DNA of 64,000 nt from Lantana camara (Eukaryota > Streptophyta > Magnoliopsida > Lamiales > Verbenaceae), in assembly GCA_037501455.1 (NCBI GenBank), contig CM074862.1, positions 63,643,501 through 63,707,500 on the forward strand. Reading direction: 5' to 3'. The translations under genes and the position numbers were made by a program. Positions 23,225 to 35,713 of the stretch are shown here, piece by piece. A model generated the notes under the pieces. The model worked only from the letters and a program-made list of their open reading frames with translations. It was not told where the DNA came from and did not search any database. Numbering within the stretch: position 1 is the stretch's first letter; the number at the start of each line of letters is the position of its first letter.

Positions 23225-24599
23225 AGGTTTTTGGCCAAAGCTTATCACATAAGGTTGTAGGGTTTAATATGTAACTAGAACGAAAACACCCTCACCTGGT
23301 ACCAGACAAAGCCAAACCCAAAGCAAATGGTCCACCCCGGAACCTACACGACCACAATTCACCACCCCGGGTGTATCTGTACCAACTGAACACACAAAAC
23401 AAAGTACAAAACTCAGACTCAGACTCAGACAACCATATAAAGACGCACGGCACATGCTCAAGTACTTAAGAAATGCAATCACATAAGCAAAGTTCATAAT
23501 CATACTGATTACTTGTAAAATAAAATATCATATAGCTCAACATATTCATAAAACACATCAAGAGATGTTCTTATGCATAATTACTTCAATCAAACAAAAT
23601 GGAAAGGCAATGCATGCCATATTATTTCATATAAATTCATATATCAAATAACCAATTCATATTTGTACGAATAATTTATTTCTTTCGTGTAAAAGTTTCT
23701 AATTTAACCATATAAGTTGCATACAATTCATATATCGCATAATAGGTTTATTTTAAATTAAGTAATTAAACCTAAATTACAAAGTTTCAAATTAAATCAT
23801 CCAAGACTTACTAATTCAATTCTTGCTAAATCCTAAATTGCATAACAAATTCTTATATCATATAACAATTTCCAATTCAAGTCATATTTCACATTTCATA
23901 CAAAATCCACTTATTACAAGGCCCATTGAATCGTATAATAGCATGTGACAAATTCATTTAGACCCACGAGGTTACATACCAAATTTCGACTAAGCCATTT
24001 AATCATTCAAAGTTCATACAATTCATACATTGGATCATAGATTCAAATTCAATTTAGGTAATTAAAAGTTAAATGCAAAAATCTCAAATTTAATTATCCA
24101 AGGCATAATAAAGCAACTTTTACTTCATCAAAATTAGCATAATCGTTTTCAAATGATAATGTTCAATTAATTCAAGTTATACAAATTTACTTTTTCTAAA
24201 ATTACCTAAACACCCCCTTCTACAGGGGCTAAATTAAATCTAATGGCATGAAACGAAACTATTATCAACAACAATCATGAAATCATACATTCATCATTCA
24301 TTATATATTTTCAAATATCACACAATGCATATTCATTAATTTATCGAGCATACAAGAGCGAATTACATTTTAAAACAAATAACAACTAATACAATTTCGA
24401 CACAACGGGGTTCAATTTACAATTCAAAGCATCAATACATATCACATTTCATTTAATACATGATTTCGTACACATTGGAATACAATTCGATCGACAAATC
24501 AAGCAATTAGCAATAAAAACAATTAATTTCAAATATTCAAATTATACAAAATAAATCACAACAAATCAACCGGGCATCCGATTGACGAACGGATAGTGG

Positions 24600-25470
24600 C
24601 GTTAGACTCACCACAACGAGGTGGACAAACTGTCCGAAGACCGCCGGAATGCCGCCGGAACAGTGGCGGGCCGCCGCTCGGCCGCCGCCGGAGCGTGCCT
24701 GAAAAATCCCCAAAATTCACCCGTGCAAGGATTCCTCGTGCTCATTCCAATTCCTCGATAAATTTCTGGAAATTCCAAGCCAAACTCCTCCAATTTCAAA
24801 TCTAACAACACGAAACCGTAAAATCTTCAAATCGAAATTACTTCCAAACCGGTGAACGAAAATCGAATCGGAAAGAGGCATTGTCTTACCCGTAACGAGC
24901 TCTTCGAAAGCCATATAAGGGTTACCCGGAAAAATCCCCGGAACAGGCCTCCACCGCCAACCGCCACTGCACCGCTGCCGTGCCGCCGCCTACGCCGCGA
25001 TTCGGACAAAAAGGAGACCGGAAATGAACTCACCACGTCGAACATGTCAGAAAAGGGTACCTGTTCGTCGGAGAAGAAGGCTGGAAGCCGACAAACGCGA
25101 CGGCTACAGTAATGCGCGCCGCCGCCGCTGGCTACAGTAACGCGCCGCCGCCGTCGGCTATCCAAAAGCTGTGCCGCCAACACGGACAGAAACACCGGTG
25201 AGTCCTCTAATAGGTTGTGGGGTACGTGTCGAAGGAAGGTCACCGGAAGCCGGTGAAAACAGGCGCGAAATCCGCCACTGCTGCACCTCATTAGAACCAC
25301 CACCTGCGGTGATTTTTGCGTCGAACCGAGGCCGGAATCAACACCAGGGGGTCGAAAAACGTAAGGTTGGGTGGTTGTTGGCCGGCGAGGGTCGCCGGAT
25401 CCCCGGCGGCGAAGGGGTGGCGCAAACCGCCACCTTCGGACCACCACCGTGCCGCCGCTAGTCATTTTTT
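24600..25470 (-). repeat. GC-rich CCGCCG-repeat region in the solo LTR
   Basis: Dense GCCGCCG and CCGCCGGAA words, including repeats near 24640-24700, 24945-24995 and 25110-25160, in an A+T-rich background. It spans the putative leader exon and 5' splice site of this LTR. Such GCC-rich leaders are common in plant LTR elements. Confidence 0.6.
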
Positions 25471-27586
25471 GGGCCACGAAACTTGTATCATCGTGTCGGG
25501 CTCATCGAAATGGACTATTGGTTCGTCAAATTTCGTCGAGTATAGGTCGAGTTTGGAGTTGTGCATGTTTCCACACCTTCACTGTGTGTTAGTCGCTGAA
25601 GCAGGAAAGAGAAGAGAGCAGGCTGAGGACTGCTGCGTTTGGCACGAATTACGAGGATTCGGGGTATTATATCTCGGGTCCTCGTACGCGAAAACGATCG
25701 GAAGAAGGGGTTAACGACGTCAGAAATGGGCAAACTTAGAGTCTACAAACTCGTTTCGCTGCCCCGAACGCGAAGCAGGGGTAAAAAAGGTCGAACTCTG
25801 GATCGAACGAGAAATGACCGGAAAGCCCCTTTAAAAGAGAAAATTACAAAAAGGACCCTAAACTCTAAAAGAGTTCAAAATAGGGTCACGCAAAGCATAA
25901 AATCACAGAATTAAACACACAAGAAAGTTGAAATGTGGCGTACCTTATTTGTAGGACGAGCGGGGTGTTACAGGCTAATCCATACATGAACTAAACTCAC
26001 AGCGAACGAAAGACAATAAAAAGACTATCCTAGCTAGGCGGAATCTAACCCTGTCACAATTCAAATTAAACGAAGTGTGGAAGCAAGGCAATGACATTTG
26101 GAATATCCATCAGAAATTAATGCAACTCCATAGAAAAGTAAATACGGGTTCCAGTAAAAGATACACCTGTCCTAACCTGTCCCGAATCAATTCAACGCAC
26201 TAACAAAGAACGGGTTCAACTAAAGCCCTAGAAACCTGTCCCGAGTTCAATATAATTCAGTAATTAAATCAATTCAATAAGTAAATACAATATGCAGTGG
26301 GTCTACACGTGCAGGACTCGAACAAAGACAAAAGACTCAATCCCGCCTAGCAACCACCTGTAAGGAACCTGGAAGGAAAAGGGAAAAGAGGGATCAGTCT
26401 CTAGAAGACTGAGTGAGGAGGAGGTATACATATATATAGAAACATGCACATGCAAGTTGTAAATCCCGAGCAACATTTTAGTTAAAGTTGTTCCCGTGAG
26501 GGTAAGAAATCACTTAAGTTATGCTCGGACTTTACAACTATCATTTTAGACACTTAGTTACAATTTCAGGCTATCAGTGGCTCGGCGAGTGAGCGTGCAC
26601 AATCTCCAACCAAACTCCGACAGTGTACAATGATTAAGTTTCAGTTATTTAAAGGTGATCATGCAATTCAATCGTTATTATACCGTGCAATAGTGCAATA
26701 GTGTTCAAACTCAGTACATTCAATCAGTGCAATCAATCACGATAATAATCCCTGGGTCACCCGTGGTGCCGGACTCTCCCAAGATCTCCTTTTCCCTCCA
26801 TGATGGTTCGGGTAGCTAGCCCTCGCCATCCAGTTAGTGTGAGCATCAGGAACATGACTCCCATACCCGGAACTCCTTCCTCCACTAATCTCCTAGTGGA
26901 TTCAGGGGTCATCCCAACAGTGTGAGACTGTGTAAGAGGTTACCGTCGGCCCGATATCTCTCCGGCTCGCTCAATACACAAGTCTCAGGGCCCTCAATCA
27001 GTGTGCAGTACAGTATCTCGCCAAAACAGGAATGGTCATTGAGTAACAATAACAGTAACAATAGGTTCATTTTAATAAAGGTTTACTCGATTACACACAT
27101 GAAAACAATATAAATACAAATATGGTTTTTAGGCCAAATATCATTCATGCAGATTTTAGGGTTCGATAGGTAACTAGAACGAAAACACCCTCACCTGACA
27201 AGCGACAGAACAAGACAACATGCAAGAAAGTGTTCACTCGATCGATGATCTCCACCCTGGAGAAGAACTGGACAAGAAAGGAAACAATTTGTACTCGTGA
27301 GAGGACACTCAATAATGATACCAATTACGATGCACGGCATTGATATGAAATGATATGAAAGTCATGGGACGATATATAAGATAATAAGGTAAGGTATGAT
27401 CATGTCCTTGCGTGCAATTAGGGACAATTAGGTCAATTAGCACTTACATTCAATAAACGAGTTCAATTACATGAAATTATACAAGTAAATCAATGCAATA
27501 ATACTTAGACATGCAAAGGAAGTCACGAAATAACAATACACAAACAAAGCAAGAAAATAATACTTAGATCATGTCCTTGCCCACTC

Positions 27587-27740
27587 CGGGAACGGCCATG
27601 CCTAGCAGCTCCGCCCACGGGAATGGCCGTTCCGATTCCACGTTTGAGCTGGGAACGGCCGTTCCCAGCTCCCCGAACTTCTCCCCGTGGCTCTGTAAGA
27701 AATTGGCGGAAATGTCTCCTGGGAAGGGCCGCTCCCACCT
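27587..27740. repeat. GGAACGGCCGTTCC palindrome cluster in LTR-A
   Basis: Four variants of one motif. The best, 27646-27671, is a perfect 26-base palindrome centred on GGGAACGGCCGTTCCC; weaker copies lie near 27587, 27618 and 27719. On the sense (-) strand they lie about 280-440 bases after the putative 5' splice site. Confidence 0.9.
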
Positions 27741-28556
27741 AGTTCTCCTGGTACGAAGTAGACACAGTAACAATGGCGGAAAAGACACTCCACACACAAA
27801 CACAGCCCCAAACCACTCCAAAATGCATGAAATTAATACCACGGACCAAGTAAATCACATAGATCACATATTTGCACGTTAGAACTAGTAAAACGGCCTT
27901 GATCACATAAAACTCACACCCCGGTTACTATTTATCATCTTCCCAAAATAGCACGTAGACACAAATCCGAGGCACGAAAGGTATATCAAATTAACGCATG
28001 TAACGAATAGAGCATGAATCTTACCTTAGGTCATTGATCAGATGGTTAGATCTTGAAAACCGGAACTTGAGGTCTTGAAGCCAAAATTGGGAATTTCTCC
28101 CTCTCTCTTCCTTCATGGCTACTGATCGATCAAAATGGGGAAAAAGGGATAAGGTTGGCCCTTTTAGGGCTGGTCATTCGGGTCGGCACAAATCGGTAGG
28201 GTCAAGCGGTGTCCGGTCCACCCGGATCGGATTTTAAAACGGTTGCGCAATCAAATAGCTTTAAAAAAATAAAAGGTTAAGTATTTGAATCCGAATCACC
28301 GAAACGAACTCAATAATAAGGTTGGAATTTGAATCCAAATTCCCGGGCTCAAGGTAGCCAAGAAGGCCTCAAAACACCCTAATTAAAATTAGGTTCCTAT
28401 CTTACAATTATTGGACAATTGAGTCCAAATACAATTTAAATAAATTTCTAAAGCCACATAATTAAATAAAATTACAGGTTGATATATTTAACATGTGACG
28501 TCATTTAAATCACATAATTACTGAATTAAACTCTCTCGTGATGTCGTACCTGACTT

Positions 28557-28572
28557 AACGTACCTGGCTGAT
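28557..28572. other. Deletion junction with filler DNA
   Basis: Compared with LTR-B, about 300 bases (58229-58537: LTR end, purine tract, start of internal region) are missing here and replaced by about 15 bases (AACGTACCTGGCTGA) not found at the matching place. This is typical of end-joining repair. Confidence 0.65.
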
Positions 28573-28954
28573 GGAGTGGTTAACAAACTTCCACCACTCG
28601 TTCTCCAAACCAAATGGGTCCTCCATCATCACATCAACTTCGTGGTTTGAAGTTGGTTTCTTGAACCGCCACTAGCTTCAAAACATGGTCTCCAAAGACC
28701 CGTTGCACAGCACGGCGCTCATTTCACCGTGTGGCTAAGGCACTCGTTCACTCCAAAGCAATAACAAATAGCCATAAACTACATACAACAATAATTAGGA
28801 ATATGTGTGATGCACGTTATATGCATGTTGAAATGTACCGTTCAACGTTGATTGGGAATCTTCTTTCTTTTTGATCCGATTTGATACTTGACTCGTTGTT
28901 GAAGATCTATCTAATCATAGTGCCTTGTCTCGAGTTACCCCCTTATTTCCAATA
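28573..28954 (-). mobile_element. LARD internal region, segment 1
   Basis: Matches 58538-58919 closely. No coding motif recognised. It ends at the left target site of the Tekay-like element; the empty site is visible at 58910-58940. Confidence 0.8.
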
Positions 28955-29362
28955 TGTGACGCCCCGTTTCTAAATCAAGGTAAGCTTGTTACGAGAGTGA
29001 ATGATTTACTTTTCTTTGCATGAATTATGTGAATAATATGCCTTAATTGACCGTTATGCTTAAACTTTTGTGGAATATATGATTTGTATGAAATACGTGA
29101 CTAATTGATGTGTTAATTATGTGCTCTTAATGTTCTTATTGAGCTTTGATAGCATGCTTTATGCTTAAACAAAACAATGTGCTTATTTGGACATTAAAGC
29201 ATAAATTAGGGACCAAAAGGTAAATTTATTTTCCAAGCCTAAGACTGGATAGAACTTGTTGAAATTGAGTAGATAATTCGATTACGAGTTCGTGGGTTCT
29301 TGAATCGCTCGATTTAGAGTTCGGACGAAGAAGTTATGGCCATTCTACGAAAAGTCAACCTT

Positions 29363-29672
29363 TTTATAAGACCTATGACCCAATTCCGAATTTAGCCCAA
29401 TTTGAGACCCAATTTCACTCCTGACCCGCTCCAATTGACCCGGTTCGTGACCCTAATAGCTGACCCAAATAACAAAATCAGATTTTAACACCCAAAACCT
29501 CATTTTTACGTTATTTCACAAGATTCAAACACAAACTCTCTCTAACCTATTCATCTTCTCCAAGAACACCAAGAACACATCCAAGCATCTTCAAGAGGTA
29601 AAAGTGGAGATTGAATATGGGAATTCGAGACTCAAGACCAAGTTATTCTCTTCTATTTTCAACTCTCAAGGT
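29363..29672 (+). promoter_or_regulatory. Putative core promoter, leader exon and 5' splice site
   Basis: TTTATAAG is followed by a purine-poor leader with CTCTCTCTAACC and AAGAACACCAAG words, ending CTCAAG|GTAGGC. The same layout recurs at 48519-48829 in the 3' LTR. Confidence 0.45.
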
Positions 29673-30230
29673 AGGCTTTATGTGCTACTTCCATGGTTCT
29701 ATGTTATTGAGCTTCTTGACTTGAATTTGAACTAGGGTTCTTGTGTGTTGGATTGAATTCAAATTTCTTGTTAGAGATATGCTTATTTTGATGTTGGGAA
29801 CATTTTGATATGAGAATTACTTGCTTTTATGCTCTTATGTCAAATCCGCCATTGTTGACCTTTGAAGCTTTTGGAGAATTCTTGCATGTTCACCTTCTTG
29901 TGTGTTTTAGCTTGATTTGTTGATTGATTCTTGTTCCTTGAGCAATTTCATGAAGAATGTGATTAATTTCCTTGAGTACCTTGCATGATTGGAGATTTCA
30001 CCATTTTTGAGGTTGAGGCTTTGAATGCTTGAAGAAGATGAAGTTCATGTTTGTAATTTGTTGGGATTTTGATGCATATTCATTTCCTAAATGTTCATAA
30101 CATGATATTTGATGTTTAAATTTGTTTATGCATATTGTATACACTTGGAAACATGATTTAGGAGTGTTTAGAGCCCAAAATCCACCATTTTCAAGCATAT
30201 GTTCGTAATCTCGTTTTGCATCAGCCGCAA

Positions 30231-30357
30231 GCCAAACGCCCGTGTGGAAATTGCATTGAAACACCAAACCCCCGTGTAAGAAGCTTCTGTGATGATTTTT
30301 CCAAGGCCAAACGCCCGTTTACATTTCCTTCTTGTGCACCAAACGCCCGTTTGGGTG
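30231..30357 (+). repeat. CCAAACGCCCGT motif cluster (four copies)
   Basis: Copies at about 30231, 30262 (one change), 30305 and 30337; the last is extended to the near-palindrome CACCAAACGCCCGTTTGGGTG (30337-30357). Spacing is 31-43 bases. It lies 560-690 bases after the putative 5' splice site. Confidence 0.85.
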
Positions 30358-31993
30358 CTCTCGGGTCTAAAATTTGAGTTTTTGTGATTTTGTTCGTTTT
30401 GCTTAGTTTTCACTTCCTATGCACTTCTTACACCCCTAATATGATATATATGACTTGGAATCATGTTTTCATGCATTGTAATGTCTTACATGCCTCGATT
30501 ATGTGTGAGATTGTGCTTAGTATGGTTTACTTGTTATCAATTGCATACGTCATGACTTGGAAGTTGTTATATGACTTATATGATGTTGTTTGACCATCAT
30601 TGCTGAACTTGTGCTATACTTGTACATTCATTTGCATACCATGAGCATGTTTACTCTTTTTTGAAGCCGTGTGTCGTCTTAATTGGTTTCGAGTCGTGTC
30701 ATACCGTTGTTGGTACGTTTGTCTTGTTAGGTGGTGCGTCTCCGGTTGAGTAGTTTGTTGCTCATGGTTGGCCTTTGGAGTTCTTGGTAAAGGTGAGGAG
30801 TTATACTATGAAATGATGTGGACACATATAGCCTTTCATATTTGTTGGTTATAAACTCCCATTTTCGAAATGTATATGTAGGCATTATAAGCCAAGTTTT
30901 GTGAGCTTTGCTCGTATTATGGATATTTCCTTATGGAAAACGGTTTACAAGTAAAACTTGAGTTTTGGTATATGGGATAGATACCCAAAACGGTTTCGGA
31001 ACTTTCATTTGAGTATTATGTATGTGTGAGTTGTGTAGCGAGCCTTTGTTATACCTTGCAAGGACGTTTGCTTGGTCGGTTCTTTTGATAGCGCTCGGGG
31101 CGGAGTAAGTGGTATGACCGGGAACGCAAAGGCGGACGGTTGAACCCTTATGAAGTACCCACTTTTGGACAAGTTTGCTAAGACTCCGAGGAGGATTCGG
31201 GGTTGAGGTAAGCTTGGGAGAAGGTCGGTTTGACGGACCCACTTCTCCATGGATCTTTTGCGATGATCGGGGGATGTACACCCCGACATCAACTGTGTTA
31301 GGATGGATTGGTTTGATTTCTTTGGTTTGGGAAGTAAGGATGGAGTGCTCGTACTCGCCGAGCCGGTGTTTTGGTTTATGATCCATATTTTCTAAAACTT
31401 GCATTGTATTGAAAACTATTACGGATTATGAACACTTTTATTTGAGCATGCATTGAACCTTGTATATCCTATATTGTTAACTTCTCCTCATCGGTTCCTT
31501 TGAGCTGACTCCCTTTACCTTTCGTGTCCGCAGGTTGTGTTTTGGAGTAAAGCTTGGCGGGGTCTTTTGAGAGTCTTGTTTAAGTGGTCTAGTTTGTACT
31601 CGTTATGCTTGTAGCATACTTTGTTACTTATGTCTCATGCTTTGTTTTGAGAATTATAGACTTAATATGTATGATGTTTTATTATGCTAGTTTGGACCGT
31701 GATGGTCATTAGGATGATTTTACATTCCGTACTTTGAGCATTTCGTGCTGGACCGTGACAGTCACTTAGTTGTTGAATGAATGAATTTATGCACTCGATA
31801 TGTTATGATTTAAGCTTCCGCATACTTGTAATTGTTTACTCGCTTTGTGAGTCTAGTACCGCCTAGCTAGGATGTCCGTTTGTCGCCGCTTGCTTCGTAC
31901 TTGGTGGGTATATGGATAGCAATTCTATAAGCTAGGTCCGTAGCGCGGGATAGGTGTGGATGCCCTCGTTGGGGTGTTACATCCCTATTTGGT

Positions 31994-32006
31994 TGGTATC
32001 AGAGCC
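31994..32006 (+). other. Primer binding site, initiator tRNA-Met
   Basis: TGGTATCAGAGCC, twelve bases after the LTR end. Confidence 0.92.
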
Positions 32007-32229
32007 GAAGGTTTAAAACCGGGCTCTTGAGTCGTCTTGAGTCATCTAGGTTGTACGGCTTAGGGGCAATGTGCTTTCGTGTTCATTTATTTTGCTTTTG
32101 CATATAACTCTATGTTACTTATATCTTGTTAATTCTTGCTCTTAATTTATGTAATTGCATTTCTTACTTGATATTATGTGACATGAGCATATGACTAATC
32201 AACATGCATACATAATTAAATTGTGTAGG

Positions 32230-33290
32230 ATGCGTCCATGTCGTCATGACCGTTCTCTGGCTCGTGGAAATGAGCAAGATCCTCCGGGGAATGATCCGAA
32301 TCCACCTTCGCCGCCGCCTCTACCTAACGCAGTGGATCTTATGGTCTTATGACTCAGTTTGTGCAAGCAGTGAATGCACAACAAGCCGCGTAAACACCTC
32401 CTCCGGCACCTCCTCCACCACCGGTTCCGGTTGAGAGTGTTTATGACCGATTTAGTAGACGCCATCCACCTATATTTCCGGGCACTACGGATGATTTGAA
32501 AGCGAAGTATTGGATCACTATCGTTGAGAGGATTTTTCGGGTTGTTACTTGTACCGAAACGGAGAAGGCTTTGTGTGCCATCGATCTTCTTCGTGATAAA
32601 GCTTATAATTGGTGGCGTAGCACCATGTCCCGCCCTGGGGTTGGTGAGGACAATGTCACTTGGGAGATATTTGAAAGGGAGTTTCGGGCACACTACATAC
32701 CGAAACAAGCAAGGAAGCGCCGTGAGAGGGAATTCACGAATTTGGAGCAAGGGAATATGTCCGTGACCGAGTACATTGCCGAGTTCAACCGATTGTCCCC
32801 GTATGCACCTTATATCACCGATGAGGAAGATCGCAAGTGTGAGAAATTTGTGGAAGCACTTCGTGGGGAGATTTCAAGATCATTAGCTCCGGTGCACATT
32901 GATAATTGGGCCGATGCTACCGGGTTAGCTTTGAAAGTGGAAGCGGAAGAACAAAGGCTTGGAACTAAGAAGGGTTTTGTGGGTTCCGGTTCGGGATTTA
33001 AGAGGACAACTCCACACTCATTTTCCAAGTCACCACAACCCTCTTCTAGAGGTCGATTTATGGGCAACAAGGGAAAATGAAAGCAAACTCCACAAGTGGT
33101 GAAGAGGCATGATCCATGTGAGCATTGTGGGAGTACTACACATGTTGGGAGAATTGTTGGAAGAAGCATGGTAAGTGCTTCAATTGTGGCAGCGCTAAAC
33201 ACTTGGTGAGGAATTGTGATCAACCTAGACTTCATGGTTCGGGTAATGAGGCAAGACCCGTGGCACATGTACGTGCTTATGCTTTGGATG
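32230..33290 (+). pseudogene. Tekay-like gag with zinc knuckle
   Basis: ATG at 32230 (MRPCRHDRS), directly after a 3' splice-site-like TTGTGTAG. A one-base frame change near 32345 moves homology into the frame reading MTQFVQAVNAQQAA; a TAA at 32391-32393 follows (probably from CAA). The capsid domain is intact from about 32430: RHPPIFPGTTDD, KAYNWWRS, FEREFRAHYIPKQARKRRE, NMSVTEYIAEFNRLSPYAP. A TGA at 33078 and another frame change lead to the CCHC knuckle CFNCGSAKHLVRNC (about 33179-33220). Gag would form the particle; this copy is non-functional. Confidence 0.9.
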
Positions 33291-33594
33291 GAGAGCAAGA
33301 GAATGCCGAGATCGACCCTACCGCCGTGGTGAAAGGTACACTCCACATACATGACATTCCCATACATGCATTATATGATCTGGGTGCATCTCATTCGTTT
33401 GTTACTCCTACTTTGTCTACTATGTTAAATTTGCCTCTTGCGAGTGATTCTATGCTTTTTATTGTGCGTTCTCCTTTGGGTGGTATGATTAGAACTGACT
33501 GCTTATACCGTAATTGTCCGGTGAGTATTGAGGGACGCGTTTACCTGGCGAATTTGATTGTTATTCCGATGAAGAAGTACGACGTGATACTCAG
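33291..33594 (+). pseudogene. Tekay-like aspartic protease, interrupted
   Basis: Retropepsin-like segment GTLHIHDIPIHALYDLGAS followed by HSFVTPTLSTMLNLPL. The active-site triad D-S/T-G is DLG at 33377-33385, so the hydroxyl residue is lost. The sequence reads MKKYDVIL at the point where the nested element enters (33595) and resumes after it at 44986 with DWLYAHRAKMDC, the usual continuation. Confidence 0.88.
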
Positions 33595-35651
33595 TGTAGC
33601 ACCCCGAAGAGGCCACAACCCCGCACCGTCGTACCTCTCAAGTGGCTAGGAGACCTAGCCCCCAAGAAGCGCGCCGGCGAACGGACAAAACAATACAAGA
33701 TCAGAGTACTAGAAGGGAATATTGCAGCGGAAATATGAGAAATTTAAAACTTTCGAAACATAAATCATGAGCACAAGAGGCTAGTAACCAAGTACAAGGA
33801 CTATACAGGAATTGAGTATTGAAAGAGATATTTCGATAGAGTGTCAAGGAAAATATAACAAGTAACAAAGGACACCGGAGGCTAGATCGATAAGTACCTA
33901 ATCGAACGCTACATTATCATCAAGAGGGTGGAGACCAAGATGGTTCAAAAGAACCTGACCACAAGAGCACAACAAAAGATTTCCTATACTTCAAGATACC
34001 AGCCAACAAGCAATCACTGAACCTGAAACCATGAGGTCAGAAAGCAGGGTGGAGGTATTAGTCAAAAGGACTAAGTGAGGCATGACTTTTGAAACAATAT
34101 AAGTACTTAAACTTTAGGTTTTCAGAAAAGGATTTACTTCGAAGCTGTACTTTAAAACTGAATTTCAGAATCTTTATTTCAGAATCGTATTCCAAAACAT
34201 TACTTTGAAACGAGATTTCCAAGCAAGCACACACATGCACACACATCAGAGGTTCTGGTTCATATATACTTTATAAACGGGGAACAGGGTACGGGATATT
34301 TTCCAAAAGTATGAACCAGACTTTAAAACCAAAGTTGCCCGCAAGCTAGGCCATATCCATCCTTTACTCCACAAAAACATTTACAAAGTTGGTATCGAGA
34401 TCCATTAGGATCCCAACACCCATAATCACATGCACCACCCCTTCTCCCCTTATTATCGCGCCCAGGGAGCTACCCCGCGGTGACGTACAAAACGGGAGGA
34501 ATTTACCACCTCTCCCGACCTTCGATGTGGAGTAACCAACCTCCGATTAAACCATCACCAAGGTCATTACGGCGGCCAGTCTCATAGTAGCCATTGGCGC
34601 ACGCCTCCCGGTCTACTACTTAACCATACCGCCAGGGCCCAACATAGCAAAATTTCCAAAGCTTGCTTTCAGAATATCAAAAGTGCATAAGCACACAGAG
34701 TTCAGAAGACTGAACCTTTAATCAAAGTGGCATAACAGTGAACAGAACGTATATCAGAGATCATTGCTTTAAACTTGAAGCATTGTCCCTAAACGGGAAA
34801 AAGTTAAACTTTGAAAGATAGGAATCTTTGCACCCGAAGGCGTTGATTTTGAAATCATTTGAAAACGAAGGAATATTCATGGTTCCAGTTGAAATAGTTT
34901 AAACCTCACCTACAGATACGGTATTATGCAATAATACCAGAGCCACAGTAAATCCGAACTTCACCTGTGAGTGGTGAATGATTAAGTTTCTATCCAAAAA
35001 CCATATAGTCACATAAGCAAGTAGGGACGACCTTAAGACATTCAATAACACATAATGATATCACATGTACAGGACAAAGCGTTATCAAAGTATATCATAT
35101 CATGTGGCGAGATTTCATGATAATTATTCAATAACCATCAAAGCATGAAGGCATAATAGGATTCATGTAATGCAGTACATAAGATAGTAATACCATTTAA
35201 TGCAGGAGAATCATTTAACTAAGAATGAAACATTGATTGTGAGTTGTCCTTAAACTTGAGTTAATAGATCAATGCAATCGAACAATCTTTAATCAATTTA
35301 TGATCATAGACATGAGCCTTAAGGAACTGAGTTCCAAACTATATAAATGATTCATGATTGAGTGAGGATATCCATGTATTGAAGTATAAGATCAACAAGA
35401 ATGCGGAACACTTAAACAAGGAATAATCTTTTCGAAGAAAGGATTCAAGTAAACGATTAGTCTCAGTTGAAAGCTCGTGTCAAGAACTCAAGGGTATATA
35501 TTCTTAGGGTCTTAAAACAATCTCATTTAGAAAAGAAATGTGAACTTTGAAACCTACTTTGATCCCCTGTTTTTGAGAATTTTTGAAAAAGGCTTTGACT
35601 GTTGAATTCGTCTCTTTGAAACGATCATTTAGGTTAAAAGTCAAAATTCTT

Positions 35652-35713
35652 GGTCAAGGTCAAAGTCAATGGTCAAAGTCAATGGTCAAAGTCAAAGGTC
35701 AAGGTCAAAGGTC
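35652..35713 (-). promoter_or_regulatory. Array of nine TTGACY (W-box-like) sites
   Basis: GGTCAA or AGTCAA repeats nine times in about 62 bases; on the element's sense strand each reads TTGACC or TTGACT, the W-box core bound by WRKY factors. It lies downstream of the putative leader, so it would be an intragenic enhancer-like element if active. The 5' LTR has the same array at 43346-43409. Confidence 0.6.

Larger units (their letters stand above)
21867..25972 (-). mobile_element. Solo Gypsy LTR, 4106 bases, perfect target duplication
   Basis: Runs TGTAGCACCCC to GGGGTGTTACA and is flanked on both sides by GGCTA (21862-21866 and 25973-25977). LTR-B, without the insertion, reads CGGCTAATCC at the same place, confirming the empty site. 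It carries the shared 3' block, 3' splice-site-like CAGTTTTTGCAG followed by GTTTGAGCTAGGCAG near 22425, partner CTAAGCTAGGCGG near 21985, and a 5' splice site ACGG|GTAAGA near 24889. The region 24600-25470 is GC-rich, unlike the rest. A 216-codon open frame on the - strand (25477-24827) has no recognised domain and is Arg/Ser/Val-rich; I treat it as chance. Confidence 0.92.
21799..28556 (-). mobile_element. LARD LTR-A (split by a 4.1-kb solo LTR)
   Basis: Begins TGTAGCACCCCGTGACG (21799-21866), is interrupted by the solo LTR, and resumes at 25978 to about 28556. It is collinear with LTR-B (55479-58250). On the - strand: leader ending CTAAG|GTAAGAT (GT at 28023-28024), palindromes at 27587-27740, 3' splice-site-like GGTTCCTTACAG near 26360 followed by GTTGCTAGGCGGG, and partner CTAGCTAGGCGG near 26031. 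Its last bases and the adjacent purine tract were lost in a deletion relative to LTR-B. Confidence 0.85.
28955..31981 (+). mobile_element. 5' LTR of the Tekay-like element
   Basis: 3027 bases. Layout: TTTATAAG at 29363-29370, leader ending CTCAAG|GTAGGC (GT at 29671), motif cluster 30231-30357, 3' splice-site-like TTTCGTGTCCGCAG ending near 31533, GCTTGGCGGG (31552-31561) and partner CCGCCTAGC (31859-31867), then the shared 3' block. Confidence 0.93.

Noticed and set aside
24827..25477. 216-codon - strand open frame as a host gene
   Set aside because: It lies wholly inside a solo LTR in a GC-rich stretch where open frames occur in several phases, and no domain or start context supports it.
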